A stretch of DNA of 64,000 bases from Ligustrum vulgare (lineage: Eukaryota > Streptophyta > Magnoliopsida > Lamiales > Oleaceae). Each line of letters begins with the position of its first letter. Position 1 is the stretch's first letter. Under the pieces are notes generated by a model. The model saw only the letters and a list, made by a program, of their open reading frames with translations. It ran no database searches and was not told the DNA's origin. Below, one piece after another: positions 24,215 through 34,870 of this stretch. The stretch is from assembly GCA_963555705.1 (NCBI GenBank), contig OY743177.1, positions 55,944,096 to 56,008,095 on the forward strand, read 5' to 3'. A program made the translations under genes and the position numbers.

Positions 24215-24540
24215 ATATCTCGATGCTCTGAGCCTTTTTCAAGGTTGTTAAACTTATGTCTCAAAGTTTTAAGCCCTTTTTCAAGGTTACCGAACTTGTC
24301 TTTCAAAGTTTTAAGCCTTTTTTTTTTTCAAGGTTGTTAACTTATGTCTCAAAGTTTTAAGCCATTTTTCAAGGCGAATCAGCTTATCTTTCAAAACTTT
24401 TACCTTTTTCAAGGTTAACCAGTTTATCTTTCAAAGCTCTTACATTTTTCAAGGTTAACCAACTTATCTTTCAAAGCTCTTACCTTTTTCAAGGTTAACC
24501 AGCTTATCTTTCAAAGCTTTTTGCAGTTTTCCGCTCTTTT
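24215..24540 (-). repeat. Leader repeats of the Tat-like element
   Basis: Between gag and the primer-binding site, a unit of about 35-60 bp (CTTTTTCAAGGTTAACCAGC followed by TTATCTTTCAAAGCTCTTA) is repeated seven or eight times with variation. It lies in the 5' leader of the genomic RNA. Confidence 0.75.
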
Positions 24541-24619
24541 GCAAGAGGCTATTCGTCCTTTTTCAGGACTACTTTTCTACATATGGCTTTTTACCACGCG
24601 TTTTCGTGGTTAGCAGTAT

Positions 24620-24639
24620 GGTTCCCACAGACGGCGCCA
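24620..24639 (-). promoter_or_regulatory. Primer-binding site of the Tat-like element
   Basis: Three bases from the 5' LTR, the minus strand reads TGGCGCCGTCTGTGGGAACC. The first nine bases match the complement of the 3' end of plant tRNA-Asp (TGGCGCCGT); the rest diverges. It fixes the orientation of the element. Confidence 0.75.
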
Positions 24640-24642
24640 AAA

Positions 24643-25311
24643 TGTTGACTACAAAATTCGGCTGGACCTTTGACCAACACGTCTCAGCTCCTCCCTCTTG
24701 AACACGTAGATCTCCTGCGCACTAGGACAAACAATCAGTTTGCAAAGGGGGCCGAGGTGGCTCCCGTTTACACTCCGATGACTAAGTCAGTACTCATTTT
24801 TTGCAAATATAAACTGGGTGTGGGAAATATATAAATGTGTAGAAGAGAGAAAAGGGAGTGAGAGATCTTTTATTTTTCAGAGTAAGGATGCTAACCCCTT
24901 CCTTGGAGATAATCGTGTTCTATTTATAAAGGAACTTGTCGTATTAGATCGTGACACGTGACATACTTTACACTTGTCTCTACCCTAGCTCTTGGACGTG
25001 ACAACCTTGCTTTTTGGTTGTAATCATTGCTACATCTCGTAGGGGATGGGCGCCTGTCACATCTTGGTAAAGGCAATGTCCCATCACTGACTTCATCTCT
25101 CTGCTGGTCAGCGTCATAAAGTGCCCCGGCTATGCCATAAAGCACATCGGCTATGAGTAAACCAGTTCGGCTAGAAAGGCTTGCTTGGCAAACCACCTCG
25201 GATTTGGTCCCAATGTATTACGAATCTTAGCTATGGGTCAAGGTCCATTGGGCCTTAGTTGGGCCCTTGCTGGTGGACCGCCGTACCTTTCTTTGGGGCT
25301 TAGATTCAACA
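24643..25311 (-). repeat. 5' LTR of the Tat-like element
   Basis: Carries TG...CA ends and is followed by target duplication ACTTT. On the minus strand a TATAAATA box (24921-24928) is followed toward gag by the expected transcription start region. A CACGTG motif lies about 30 bp upstream of it. Confidence 0.92.
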
Positions 25312-25316
25312 ACTTT

Positions 25317-26560
25317 AACTTTTTTAATTACTTATTTATGTAATAAAATATATTTAATTATCTATTTTTATTAATTCTCACCTAATTTTTAAAATAATTT
25401 TTCCCCTGGGGCCCAATTTAAAATATTTTGGAATTTGTTAATAAATGTCTTTGGAGAAAGACATGAATAAGGTTATTATAAATGTAAATTTCAAAATTTA
25501 GATGAAATTTATATAATTTCAAAAATCATGTTGTGATTAGTATTAATTAATTAAATTAAATTATTGAAAGTATTATATCATCAGGTCACAAATACTCATT
25601 TTTTAAATCACAAAATTGATTTCAGGATTATATGTCACAATTAAGTCACAGTTATTCAAGATCAAGTCACAACCATCGTTATTTCTAGTCACAATAACCA
25701 TTTCTAAGTCACAATTTATCAATATTAGGTCACACAATTTATAAAGTCACATTTATCAAATTATTCTTAGGTCACAATTACCCTTAATGTTTTCAAATTA
25801 ACACCTCTCAACACCACACTGCCACCACGGTGCCTCACCACCGCCGCCTTCTGCGGCATCGCGTCCTCCACAACCAACAAACTTCACTCTCAAATTCAAA
25901 CATAAGATATCAAACTTATTAATGCAAAATATCACAGGTCATAATTAAGAATTTTAATAACCTTAATTAATTCACCCCCAACCCAGCAACGAACGTATCC
26001 ACTCTCTCAATTCAACCCTAGTTCTTCAACCTACCCCAATTCAATTTCACTCCAAACTGAAGAAAGCTCAGTCCCACCACAGCAAAGCTAACATCGACAC
26101 GAACACTACATGTAAAGAATACCATTATGAAGTATGCTATCGATTGGGAAATCGTATGATTTAATGTATCATGAACATTCGAATTCGGATTAGGAATAGA
26201 TTCAAGCCATATTGTTATCTTAGATTTAATTGTCTTAAAAAAGAGAATTAAATATGTTAGTTTTATCGATTGTCATGAATGCATAAATAAATAAACTAAA
26301 TTATATAATTGAGAATTGAAATAAATAACATTAGGTGAATTCAAATTTCAATACATTCTCACAAATCACTTTTCATAATTGCAATTTAGAATAATTCAAA
26401 AAATAAAAATCCCCTTTTATATTTGTCACGTTGAATCATTAATAAACTAGTAACAAAAAAGTAGAACTTATTTCTCGTGAGAACGATACTTTTAACTCAC
26501 AAATTATATTACTTGTACAACGATCTCTTACGCTTGTAGGATTTACCCGAACTAATGATG
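25317..26560. repeat. AT-rich stretch with GTCACA-type degenerate repeats and a CCACCACC patch; no gene
   Basis: From about 25575 to 25800 the phrase (A/G)GTCACAA(T/A) recurs at 20-30 bp intervals, an inverted relative of the 9300-9930 array. A CCACCACGG...CCGCC patch (25800-25870) follows. The rest is AT-rich without credible ORFs. Confidence 0.6.
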
Positions 26561-26564
26561 ATTT

Positions 26565-27890
26565 GAATGAAAGAATGAATGAAGACACTTTATATTAGTA
26601 CCTGATAATGCTTTGCAAGTCTAATGAGTCGAAAGTGATGAATAAGAAATGTTCCACTCCGAAGCCTTAATCTTTATTTGTTGGGAGCTTAAACAAATTA
26701 GATCGTACTTCTTTGATTCTAAGTAAATACAAAGCCACATAATATCGCCTTATGATCAAAGATTAGCACAGATAATCCGACACCAAACCTCGAATAAAAG
26801 GGCGAGTCTTACAAGATGATCGATGCATATACAATTTTAGCTCATCCTAACGATTAACGTCTATCATCTATTGCGGCTCAATAGCTTCACACGCCTTTTC
26901 CGCTATTTTTTTTTTCTTTAGCTCCTAGATCTCGAGATCTCTCATACATTGTAACATTTCAGAATTCTTGTACCTAGGAATCCTTGCTTAGCGATTTGGT
27001 CGGTTTTGTCAGTTTTTCAATTTCTCGTCCACCCTTAATTTAATTTTGATGTATTGTTGAATCAGAAAAAAGGGCAACTTTTCTGAAACCAGCAATGACG
27101 ACAACTAAATAGAAATTAGAAGGTGATTTTTGCATAATTCGAGGTGTTTATAGCAATTCTTTAAGGGAATTGAGGTACTTGTCATTAAAATATCAATAAT
27201 TTTATAGAGACATTTTTAAGTGATAAAGTATTTATTTTCACCACTCAATAAATACGTGACATGTCACAATGTCACTTAAAAAAATATTTCTAGAATTACT
27301 CTTAAAATATTGAAACAAATATTACACATTCAACATATTCATAAACACATTTTTATAACTGACTTCTCTATGTTTTGGAGTCATAACAATTTCGGATTTA
27401 TGCTCCCAAAAAAAAAAAAAAATGCTGCCAAATAATATGAGGCTGTAATTAGAAGAATAAAGTGGTATGTGGGAGGGAGGGGGGGGGGGGGGGGGTCAAG
27501 GTTGCGGTTCAAACTTTTTTTGTTTTTTTTTTAGTTTGGTGAACATCGTTGTCCTATCACAATCTACCTTCTTTTCCTCCAAACCACTAATATTTCACGT
27601 GAATAAAAGTAAGAAGCCATGGGTAGCAATTACCATTTCCTTCTATTATCTTTTATTTTCTGTACGCACAACTAAAGATTCACGTGTCGATAGATTCCAA
27701 TGGCTAAGCACTGTTAATTATCACCGTGTATCAAAAGGATCTGAAATGAAATGATTTAAGCCATAATAATAATAATAATAAATAAATAAATAATTTATTC
27801 ACAAAATTATCTCTTAAAATTACGATCTACCGTAAACGTGTTCTTTTTATTCTATGATATGACATCTCTGAATTCCAAATGATCAGAAAC
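26565..27890. repeat. Duplicated block, copy A (paralogue of 45345-51025)
   Basis: This block aligns in order with DNA just downstream of BAM1. Shared phrases include TGATAATGCTTTGCAAGTCTA, TATCGCCTTATGATCAAAGA, TTTTAGCTCATCCTAA, GGCTCAATAGCTTCACACGC, CTTAGC(G/T)ATTTGGTCGGTTT, CTGAAACCAGCAATG and AATGATCAGAAA. Copy A has none of the three hAT insertions found in copy B, but carries about 110 bp (near 26635-26745) and about 500 bp (near 27330-27845) that copy B lacks. No coding sequence is recognisable. A G-run lies at 27479-27495. Confidence 0.8.
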
Positions 27891-28728
27891 TCGTTTCAAC
27901 ATCTGCTCACATTCACTTGATTAAGGCTCACACTCCCCATTTCCACGTCGTATGATGGCATATACGACCTGGACCAGCTAGATCGAATGTGACGTAGACT
28001 AGTGACTTGGGGAGTGTTTTCCAGCTCGGCTCGGTCAATAACACAATTAAAATATTTTATTTTAACATTTTTGTGCATGTAAATACGAAAACCCCCAAAC
28101 TCAAAATCTGGTTATGTCCTTGTTTGTATGTGATTTTTAAACACCATAGAAAAATTTGGGATGTTTTTAGAATATTCGTGAAGTCGAATTGTGATAAGGA
28201 AAGAAGGGGTGGGACAAGAGGAGAAAATTGGTGCTGACTTGGAGAAATGTGTGGAGGGGACTTGGGAGGATTTGAAATAGTTGGCCAAAGTGTAGCTTGT
28301 AATTAGGATTTGAAGAGGATGCTTTCATTGTCTTCTTCTAATGTTTTTTTATAATCAGCCAAATCATTTCTTATCTATAGATTTCACGAGATCGACAACT
28401 ACTCTGCTATACTGTTCATTCATTAATACTCATTTTTATCTATTCATATTTTGAACTGTCTATAGATAATTCTCAAACAAGCTTTCAAAATCCACCATTC
28501 AATATACTTGGAATGATCGACTTTGTTAATTAATTTTTTTATATTTAAAAACATGTTTTTATGTTTTCGAAGTAAAATATGTGATTAAAAAATAGAGAGA
28601 GAAAATGTGTTTGATTAAAAAATAGTTTTGAAAATTATGTTGTAAAAAACTTATTTTTAAATAAGTTTGCCAAAGTGAATCATATACTAAGGCTTTCATT
28701 ATATGCTTCACTTGGATAATCATATACT
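27891..28728. other. Gene-free stretch
   Basis: AT-rich, with one small inverted repeat (ACACTCCCC near 27929 and GGGGAGTGT near 28009). I see no gene, RNA or mobile element. Confidence 0.5.
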
Positions 28729-28925
28729 TCATCGAGCATCCGGTGGGCAAAACCCAAACCAAACCAATCAAAATCGACCGAGTTGGGTTTATTTTTTCCT
28801 GAATTTTTATATGGGTTGGGTTATGGGTCAACCCATGAAACCGAATGAACCCGACCCGACCCGACCCACTTAATTAAAAAATTAAAAAATAAAATAAATG
28901 GGCATAAAACTTAAAAGGATAAAAT
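28729..28925. mobile_element. hAT-like terminus fragment (GGTGGGCAAAACCC...)
   Basis: GGTGGGCAAAACCCAAACC, TTGGGTTT and runs of GACCCGACCC match the subterminal composition of the elements at 50168 and 59934. Only one end is seen. The LTR element at 28926 may have landed inside it. Confidence 0.4.
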
Positions 28926-29127
28926 TGTTATAAATATAATAATAAAATATGTGAATGACCAATTACCATTATACCCCTATAAAATTTATATATTACGATT
29001 GTACCATTGTTCCCTCCTATAAATAGGAGCTATTTCATTTCATTAGAAACATACCTAATGAAAAGTTCTCTCTCATTCTCTCATATCTCTCTATATTCTC
29101 TATTGTTTTTATAATAGTTTTACAACA
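28926..29127 (+). repeat. Left LTR of the 7.0 kb element
   Basis: Contains the box CTATAAATA (29018-29026) and a CT-rich start region (TTCTCTCTCATTCTCTC). It ends ACAACA directly before the primer-binding site. Confidence 0.88.
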
Positions 29128-29130
29128 CGT

Positions 29131-29142
29131 TATCAGCACGAG
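29131..29142 (+). promoter_or_regulatory. Primer-binding-site-like sequence
   Basis: TATCAGCACGAG three bases after the left LTR. It resembles but does not equal the tRNA-iMet complement TATCAGAGC usual in plant copia elements. Confidence 0.45.
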
Positions 29143-29239
29143 TCTCTAGCCAATTGAGTAATATAACGGGAATATGCTCTACAATTGCATCTAAATGATG
29201 AACCTCTGTATCAAAAACCTGATTATTACTAATCAATGT

Positions 29240-29770
29240 TTCCTTTTCTCTCAAAGTGAAAAAGAATGATTACGGCCGATCCAGATATCTGATCGGCCAC
29301 CGCCATCAGAACGGGCTTGTCGAGGAGAAGACTCGCCTGAAATTTGGGGATGATCCGACGGCTGAAACAGAAGATATCGACCGGAGAAGAAAAGTTGAAA
29401 AAATCGAAACTTTCAAAGCAAATTCACGCCAAACCGTAAATTCAAACGATGATCAGATACCAGATCCATGACTACGGCGACGGGACGATCCTCCTGCACC
29501 GGCGCGTGTCGACGGCAGAGTCACCGGCGCGGCGGCGTGTGACGCCCACGCGCAGACGTCGATTGGGCACGTGAGGGTGCGTGTGACGTTTTTCGGGGAC
29601 GGTGTTAAAAGGCAGTTTGTTCATATTAACGTTCTTGATTTTTCTATGGTTTTACTTTTCTGTTTGGTGCAGTTTTGGACATTTTCCGGTGGTCGAACGT
29701 GGCGGCTTCGTAAAAACTATTTTTGAAGCAATTCCGGCGAGATTTTGAACTTCGGACCAAAAGTAAGTTT
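29240..29770 (+). other. GC-rich leader segment with a 71-codon ORF of unknown nature
   Basis: This roughly 500-bp part is far richer in GC than the rest of the element. It has an open frame (29256-29471, starting MKKNDYGRSRYLIGHRHQNG) rich in charged residues. No family is recognised and no zinc knuckle is present. It could be a remnant of gag or a captured gene fragment; neither is proven. Confidence 0.3.
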
Positions 29771-29987
29771 GTTCTAAATTAAATTTCAAACCTATTGACG
29801 GTTTCGATTTATCCATATGAATAATATATTAAAACATGGACGATTTTGCCCTTGATAATACGTTAAAGTATATTAATCGTGATTTAACGAATTTGATTAA
29901 TCATTATTAATTATATGATGATAAGTGTTAATAGAATATATATTCTAAATTATTTAACACTACTATGTGATCAATACGATAAAATAA

Positions 29988-31455
29988 AAGATTTAAAAGT
30001 AACATAATAGTTGTCATACCGTGATGGATTGAGTTATTATGGACTGGATTTATACCTTAACTGGATATGACTCATTATCGTAACGGATTGGACTATTATG
30101 AATACCTTGACTGGATTTGAAGATATGACTCACTCACTCATGAAAAGTAATTATTTCATTATGTTGACACAGCCTATATGGTCGGTTTATCAATTGAATA
30201 TATGGAATACTTTACATATATTCATATTTTATATTATTTCAGAAACACCTCAGTTGTTGGTTAATTCTAACATATTAGAGGTTGTTGTCAACATATATAC
30301 GTAGTGGTATAACCTCAGTATTATTATTGTTTATCATATATACGTGGTGGTATAACCCCAGTATTATTATTGTTTATCATATATACGTGGTGGTATAACC
30401 CCAGTATTATTATTATTAATATATATACAATATTATTGTTATTTGATACTTTATCAAATGATACCAGAAGTTATCATTACCAAAAAGTTGGTAAATGTTG
30501 ATAAAAATATTTTATCCAATGGTACCAGAAGTTACCAATATCTGTATTTGAATGGGTGGATGAAAATTATTCAACAAGAGAATGTTGATGTATGATAAGA
30601 TAATATCACATGATAGCACGGATATGGCTAATGTGAAAATAATCTCATCAGTATTATGAGATGAATATTAGATGATAAGTGTCTGGAAAAGTTCTTACAC
30701 GAGCACTTATGTACTCCAGAAGAAGTACATAATAGTTGTCATAAGATTTAAAAGTAACATAATAGTTGTCATACCGTGATGGATTGAGTTATTATGGACT
30801 GAATTTATACCTTAACTGGATATGACTCATTATCGTAACGGATTGGACTATTATGAATACCTTGACTGGATTTGAAGATATGACTCGCTCACTCATGAAA
30901 GGTAATTATTTCATTATGTTGACACCGCCTATATGGTCGGTTTATCAATTGAATATATGGAATACTTTACATATATTCATATTTTATATTATTTCAGAAA
31001 CACCTCAGTTGTTGGTTAATTCTAACATATTAGATGTTGTTGTCAACATATATACGTGGTGGTATAACCTCAGTATTATTATTGTTTATCATATATACGT
31101 GGTGGTATAACCCCAGTATTATTATTGTTAATATATATACAATATTATTGTTATTTGATACTTTATCAAATGATACCAGAAGTTATCATTATCAAAAAGT
31201 TGGTAAATGTTGATACAAATATTTTATCCAATGGTACCAGAAGTTACCAATATCTGTATTTGAATGGGTAGATGAAAATTATTCAACAAGAGAATGTTGA
31301 TGTATGATAAGATAATATCACATGATAGCGCGGATATGGCTAATGTGAAAATAATATCATCAGTATTATGAGATGAATATTAGATGATAAGTGTCTGGAA
31401 AAGTTCTTGCACGAGCACTTATGTACTCCAGAAGAAGTACATATTTACTCCAGAA
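29988..31455 (+). repeat. Tandem duplication, unit about 755 bp
   Basis: AAGATTTAAAAGTAACATAA begins copy 1 at 29988 and copy 2 at 30743. The copies differ by few substitutions. Copy 1 has three internal units of a roughly 42-bp subrepeat (ATATACGTGGTGGTATAACC) and copy 2 has two. The short ORFs starting at 30098 and 30853 are simply the same non-coding sequence twice. Confidence 0.9.
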
Positions 31456-31564
31456 GAAGTAAAGATTATCATCTAAACATACTGAAATGATATTATTATT
31501 GCTCCTGAAGAAGCATAAACGAGTCATACATGCAAAATACAAAAGGGGAAACATTTATAATCCT

Positions 31565-31790
31565 CAAAATTAGAGATGTGTTTCGGGAGTAGCCGTATCC
31601 TACCACCTCTGATCTTTTGAGGAAATAAAGAAAAATGTATGTTTCAAGAGTAATAATACTTCGTACTCTACCACCTTAAATCTTTGAGGTACACAAGATT
31701 AAACATTAATAAAATCCTATAAATTTATGGTGTGTCTCAAGAGTGAGAATACTCCGTACTCTACCACCACTTATTCTAGGGTTCACAAAG
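31565..31790 (+). repeat. Three degenerate repeats of about 85 bp
   Basis: The phrase GTACTCTACCACC preceded by AAGAGT(A/G)A(T/G)AATAC recurs at about 31590, 31665 and 31755, each followed by a CTTTGAGG-like tail. Confidence 0.6.
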
Positions 31791-32375
31791 ATAAATTTAC
31801 ATTAACCGGACTCCATTTTCGCTTGATTCCCCTTCCTTGAGACCAATCTATCTTAACTCCTGCTGGATCTTGGATGGGGATGTATGATTGCAACTTATCC
31901 AGCAGTTCCTCGATAGTAGGAGCAAAAATGAGGATTCTCCTAGAAAATGGAGAGATGAATCCCTGTTCCACAGCATAATCAAGAAATGTTAGCAAACCAT
32001 CAAAGAAATTGTTAACATTTAAAAGCCCAATAGGCTTGGTATGGAGATCTAATTGAGCCCATGAGGTAATATTAAAGATTTCCTCTAAAGTACCAAAACC
32101 TCTAGGCAGGGCTATGAAGGCATCAGAACCATATCACGTGCAAGTTATGTGTTCATGGATAGATAAAGTTTGTACTTCATGCCCTTGTATTTTGCCTGCT
32201 ATATCAACTAAAGGAATGAGTATAACACCTTTCACTCTTGCTTTCTCTGCTTGAGCGGATTGTGAAACACAACCCATCAATCCACTACTGCTTCTAGATA
32301 CCCAATACATTTCCCTACTTTTGATCTACAAAATACACAGATAGTTTTGATCTGTCGAAGTTTTGGTCCTTCCAT
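31783..32375 (-). pseudogene. Intronless relic of a LOG-type cytokinin riboside monophosphate phosphoribohydrolase
   Basis: Reading leftward from ATG 32373-32375, MEGPKLRQIKTICVFCRSKV matches the LOG amino-terminus. GLMGCVSQSA follows after a deletion and frame change near 32290. Then comes GVILIPLVDIAGK, a TGA at 32134, [32 protein letters not shown] and a complete C-terminal part ending near 31783. LOG enzymes release active cytokinin bases from nucleotides and carry a PGGxGTxxE motif; here its first G is R. About 30 residues around the YGGGS motif are missing. Plant LOG genes have several introns, but none interrupts this 593-bp stretch, so it derives from a spliced RNA. It lies antisense within the LTR element and is a dead gene capture. 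Confidence 0.8.
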
Positions 32376-32636
32376 CTTTGAGAGAATAAGGAAGGAAAAA
32401 CTTATGAGAAATGATATTTTGGGATGCATGAAACTGTGAAAATCATTGACTTTTTAAACTTGAAAAACTTCACTATTTACTGCTCGTCTTTCGAAAAAGT
32501 GAAAATTTACTTTTGACAAAATCACCCTACTCACCTTTCGGTGATTTAATATTTTTAACCAGCCTTTATCAAAACTCGTAAAAGGAAACAGAAAAATATT
32601 TTATATGTGCATATATATCAAATGATTTACCTTGTA

Positions 32637-33200
32637 TCAATGTTGAATAGGCAAAACATCATTGTTTATAACAGCCTGACAAATAGGATCTTTTGCTATT
32701 ATATTTTTGAGACTATAACGCTCTTTATCGCTGATAAATTTAGCCCATAAAGATAGTAGCTCACGCTGCACATACCCACTAGGGTGCGTCTCAAGAGTCA
32801 ATCGGATATCATCCAATGACTCCTTACTCAGTCCACCCTTAATGAAGTCTATCTTATCATCTCGATTTATGGATGAATATCCTATTGATTTACAACGGGT
32901 ATCACATGTCCATCGAGCACATTTGTAGCAACTATTTAATCTTTTTGCTCTTCGCTTCTTTGCAAAAGTACTCTTACCTAAGCTAGGCTTGTGCTTAGAA
33001 AATGAATCTGGTAATTCACCAGCTAATCGAACTTTTGCTTCGATCAACCAGCGAACATCTTCTGGGATGCCATGATCCATCAGCAATCTCAATCTTTCGA
33101 GTCTAATTCGATATATTTTTCTCAAATCATTTATTGGAAGATTGGAATAATATTTACGAATATTTGAAAGTATGATATCCATTTTTGATGGATCTAGCAT
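32637..33200 (-). CDS. Intact ORF resembling plant-virus cysteine-rich nucleic-acid-binding proteins (NABP)
   Basis: A single open frame of about 187-190 codons without stops (first ATG 33198-33200, another at 33180-33182; stop at 32637). It begins with a helical region (NIRKYYSNLPINDLRKIYRI). A strongly basic patch KKRRAKR (about residues 84-90) then leads straight into four cysteines spaced C-x2-C-x4-C-x3-C (residues 94-106). After these come a YSSINRDDKIDFIKGG segment and a helical C-terminal tail. A basic KRRA-type patch next to a four-cysteine module, followed by a short conserved tail, is the layout of the nucleic-acid-binding / silencing-suppressor proteins of carlavirus-like filamentous viruses. 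The tail here is longer. Inference: an endogenous virus-derived or virus-like gene carried antisense in the LTR element. No coat-protein or replicase sequence lies beside it. Alternative: an unrecognised host zinc-binding protein. Whether it is expressed is unknown. Confidence 0.45.
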   Translation of the reverse strand: MLDPSKMDIILSNIRKYYSNLPINDLRKIYRIRLERLRLLMDHGIPEDVRWLIEAKVRLAGELPDSFSKHKPSLGKSTFAKKRRAKRLNSCYKCARWTCDTRCKSIGYSSINRDDKIDFIKGGLSKESLDDIRLTLETHPSGYVQRELLSLWAKFISDKERYSLKNIIAKDPICQAVINNDVLPIQH

Positions 33201-33479
33201 TCTTCCCAAATCATCTATTTAAATGCATTATTCAACGAGTAAAAGAGCAGTGGCTCCGCATGTCAGTGATATCGATTCCATCAAGAAATAATGGAATAAA
33301 TTATGGAAAATGTGGGAACAATAAGATAATGTGTCATTACATTTTTCAATATAAGGGAAGATTTGACGACAAGATTGAGATAATGAGATATTTCCTTGGA
33401 TATTGTACCTGATTTTTCCGGTATACTAAAAGTAATAAAGGTATACTGATTTGAAATGTACAGAAATACGTACTGATGA

Positions 33480-34870
33480 AATGAATACTGTATTGAACCA
33501 GAAGTTCATACATATGTACAAGTGAAATATCTTGTTGAACCAGAAGTTCATATGTACAAGTGAAATATGTATATGAACCAGAAGCTCATAAATGAAATAT
33601 ACATTGTATTGAACCAGAAGTTTAGCGATATTGTATTGAATCAAATATTCATACATAGAAATGAAATAAAACCGTATTGAACCAGAAGTTCTATAATAAA
33701 CGGTTAGATTATCAAAAGTTTCAAATTATTTTCTATGAGAATAACTTATTCAGAAATTGTTTATCATACAACAATATTCTATGTCAAAAATGGATTAGCT
33801 CAAGAAGCTTTATGATTTGTAAAAGTGCGATATGTATACAATCCACCAAAGTGCACTTAGATATATGATTGGGATTATATCTCTAAAAGAATGACATGTG
33901 TTATGGAATTTTAGCCGATTGATAATATTTGAGAACATTATGAGGAAAACACGCCTGAAGCGTAATTATGCCTGAAGCATAATGACTATCGATTCCAAAA
34001 ATAAATATCTCTTGAATGATTGAAATGATCCCTTTGAGGCTAAATACTCATGGTGAGTAAAAGGGACATAATTAAATGTAAGAGACTCAGGTACCTGATG
34101 ATAGAACATATAAAGAGATCTCTCTATGTTATATTGAGTTGAAATGGAATCGATAAATAAGTCGACTGCATACATAAACAATCCTCTTATGAAAATGAGG
34201 TTGATGAAATTATAATACTTTGGCCAAGTATATAACCCCAATGTAGGGATTATTGTTCAAGGACCTGAAGTCCAAATGCTTAAATGTGTAAAGCCAGTAA
34301 TTATATGTACAAACAAAAAATATTTCACAGTCGTAAAAGACGACTCGTTACGCGCAAGATTTTTCATAGAACTGGCATGACATATGGTGGATAGACTATA
34401 GTCTAAATCACTAGCTTGAGCTCTTTGATATACCAATGAGTGAGATCAAAATGTATGATTCGCATCTCGGTACTTTGAGAGTATTCTTTGATGTACCAGT
34501 TGATCGCGATACGTTGGATTTCAAGTAAAATGATTGTAGATTATATGTCGAAATTGATATATATTTCAATGATTGATTATACGAATCAGAAATTGTGGTT
34601 TATGAGATGTAAGAACATACATGTATAATCAATGAAAGATTCAATACACCCAGATTAGTATCATTATAGGATGATACAAATGACTCCATGATATAATATG
34701 TTGAAAGTGAAATTGGAGTGTACTATTTATGACATATGAGAAATTGATTATTCACTAGAAGTGAATATGAAAATGAATATGTTTAATTATTCACTAGAAG
34801 TGAATTATAGATTTGATTATTCACCAGAAGTGAATTCTAAATTTGATTATTCACCAGAAGTGAAAGATGC
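33480..34870 (+). repeat. Interspersed short repeats (GAACCAGAAGTTCATA; GATTATTCACCAGAAGTGAA)
   Basis: GAACCAGAAGTTCAT-like phrases recur five to six times between about 33490 and 33690. TTATTCACTAGAAGTGAAT-like phrases recur four times between about 34745 and 34865. The interval between them is AT-rich and has no pol homology that I can detect. Confidence 0.65.

Larger units (their letters stand above)
9936..25311 (-). mobile_element. Ty3/gypsy (Tat-like) LTR retrotransposon with antisense ORF; interrupted by a solo LTR
   Basis: Two nearly identical terminal repeats of about 670 bp (9936-10607 and 24643-25311) begin TG and are flanked by the same 5-bp target duplication, ACTTT (9931-9935 and 25312-25316). 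Read on the minus strand, the order is 5' LTR, primer-binding site, gag, protease, reverse transcriptase, RNase H, integrase, then a long region with an ORF in the opposite orientation, then the 3' LTR. Protease-RT-RNaseH-integrase order is gypsy type. An extra ORF between pol and the 3' LTR is a known feature of the plant Tat clade. By eye the LTRs differ at about ten substitutions and one 3-bp indel, so insertion is fairly recent. gag and pol carry several stop codons and frameshifts, so the copy cannot be autonomous. A 3297-bp solo LTR sits inside pol. Confidence 0.93.

Noticed and set aside
27467..27754. 95-codon ORF starting in a G-run
   Set aside because: The start is poly-glycine from a homopolymer and the rest has no similarity to anything recognised.
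30098..31110. Two near-identical ORFs starting MNTLTGFEDMT
   Set aside because: They are the same non-coding sequence in the 755-bp tandem duplication; AT-rich, no conserved domain, ends differ by chance.
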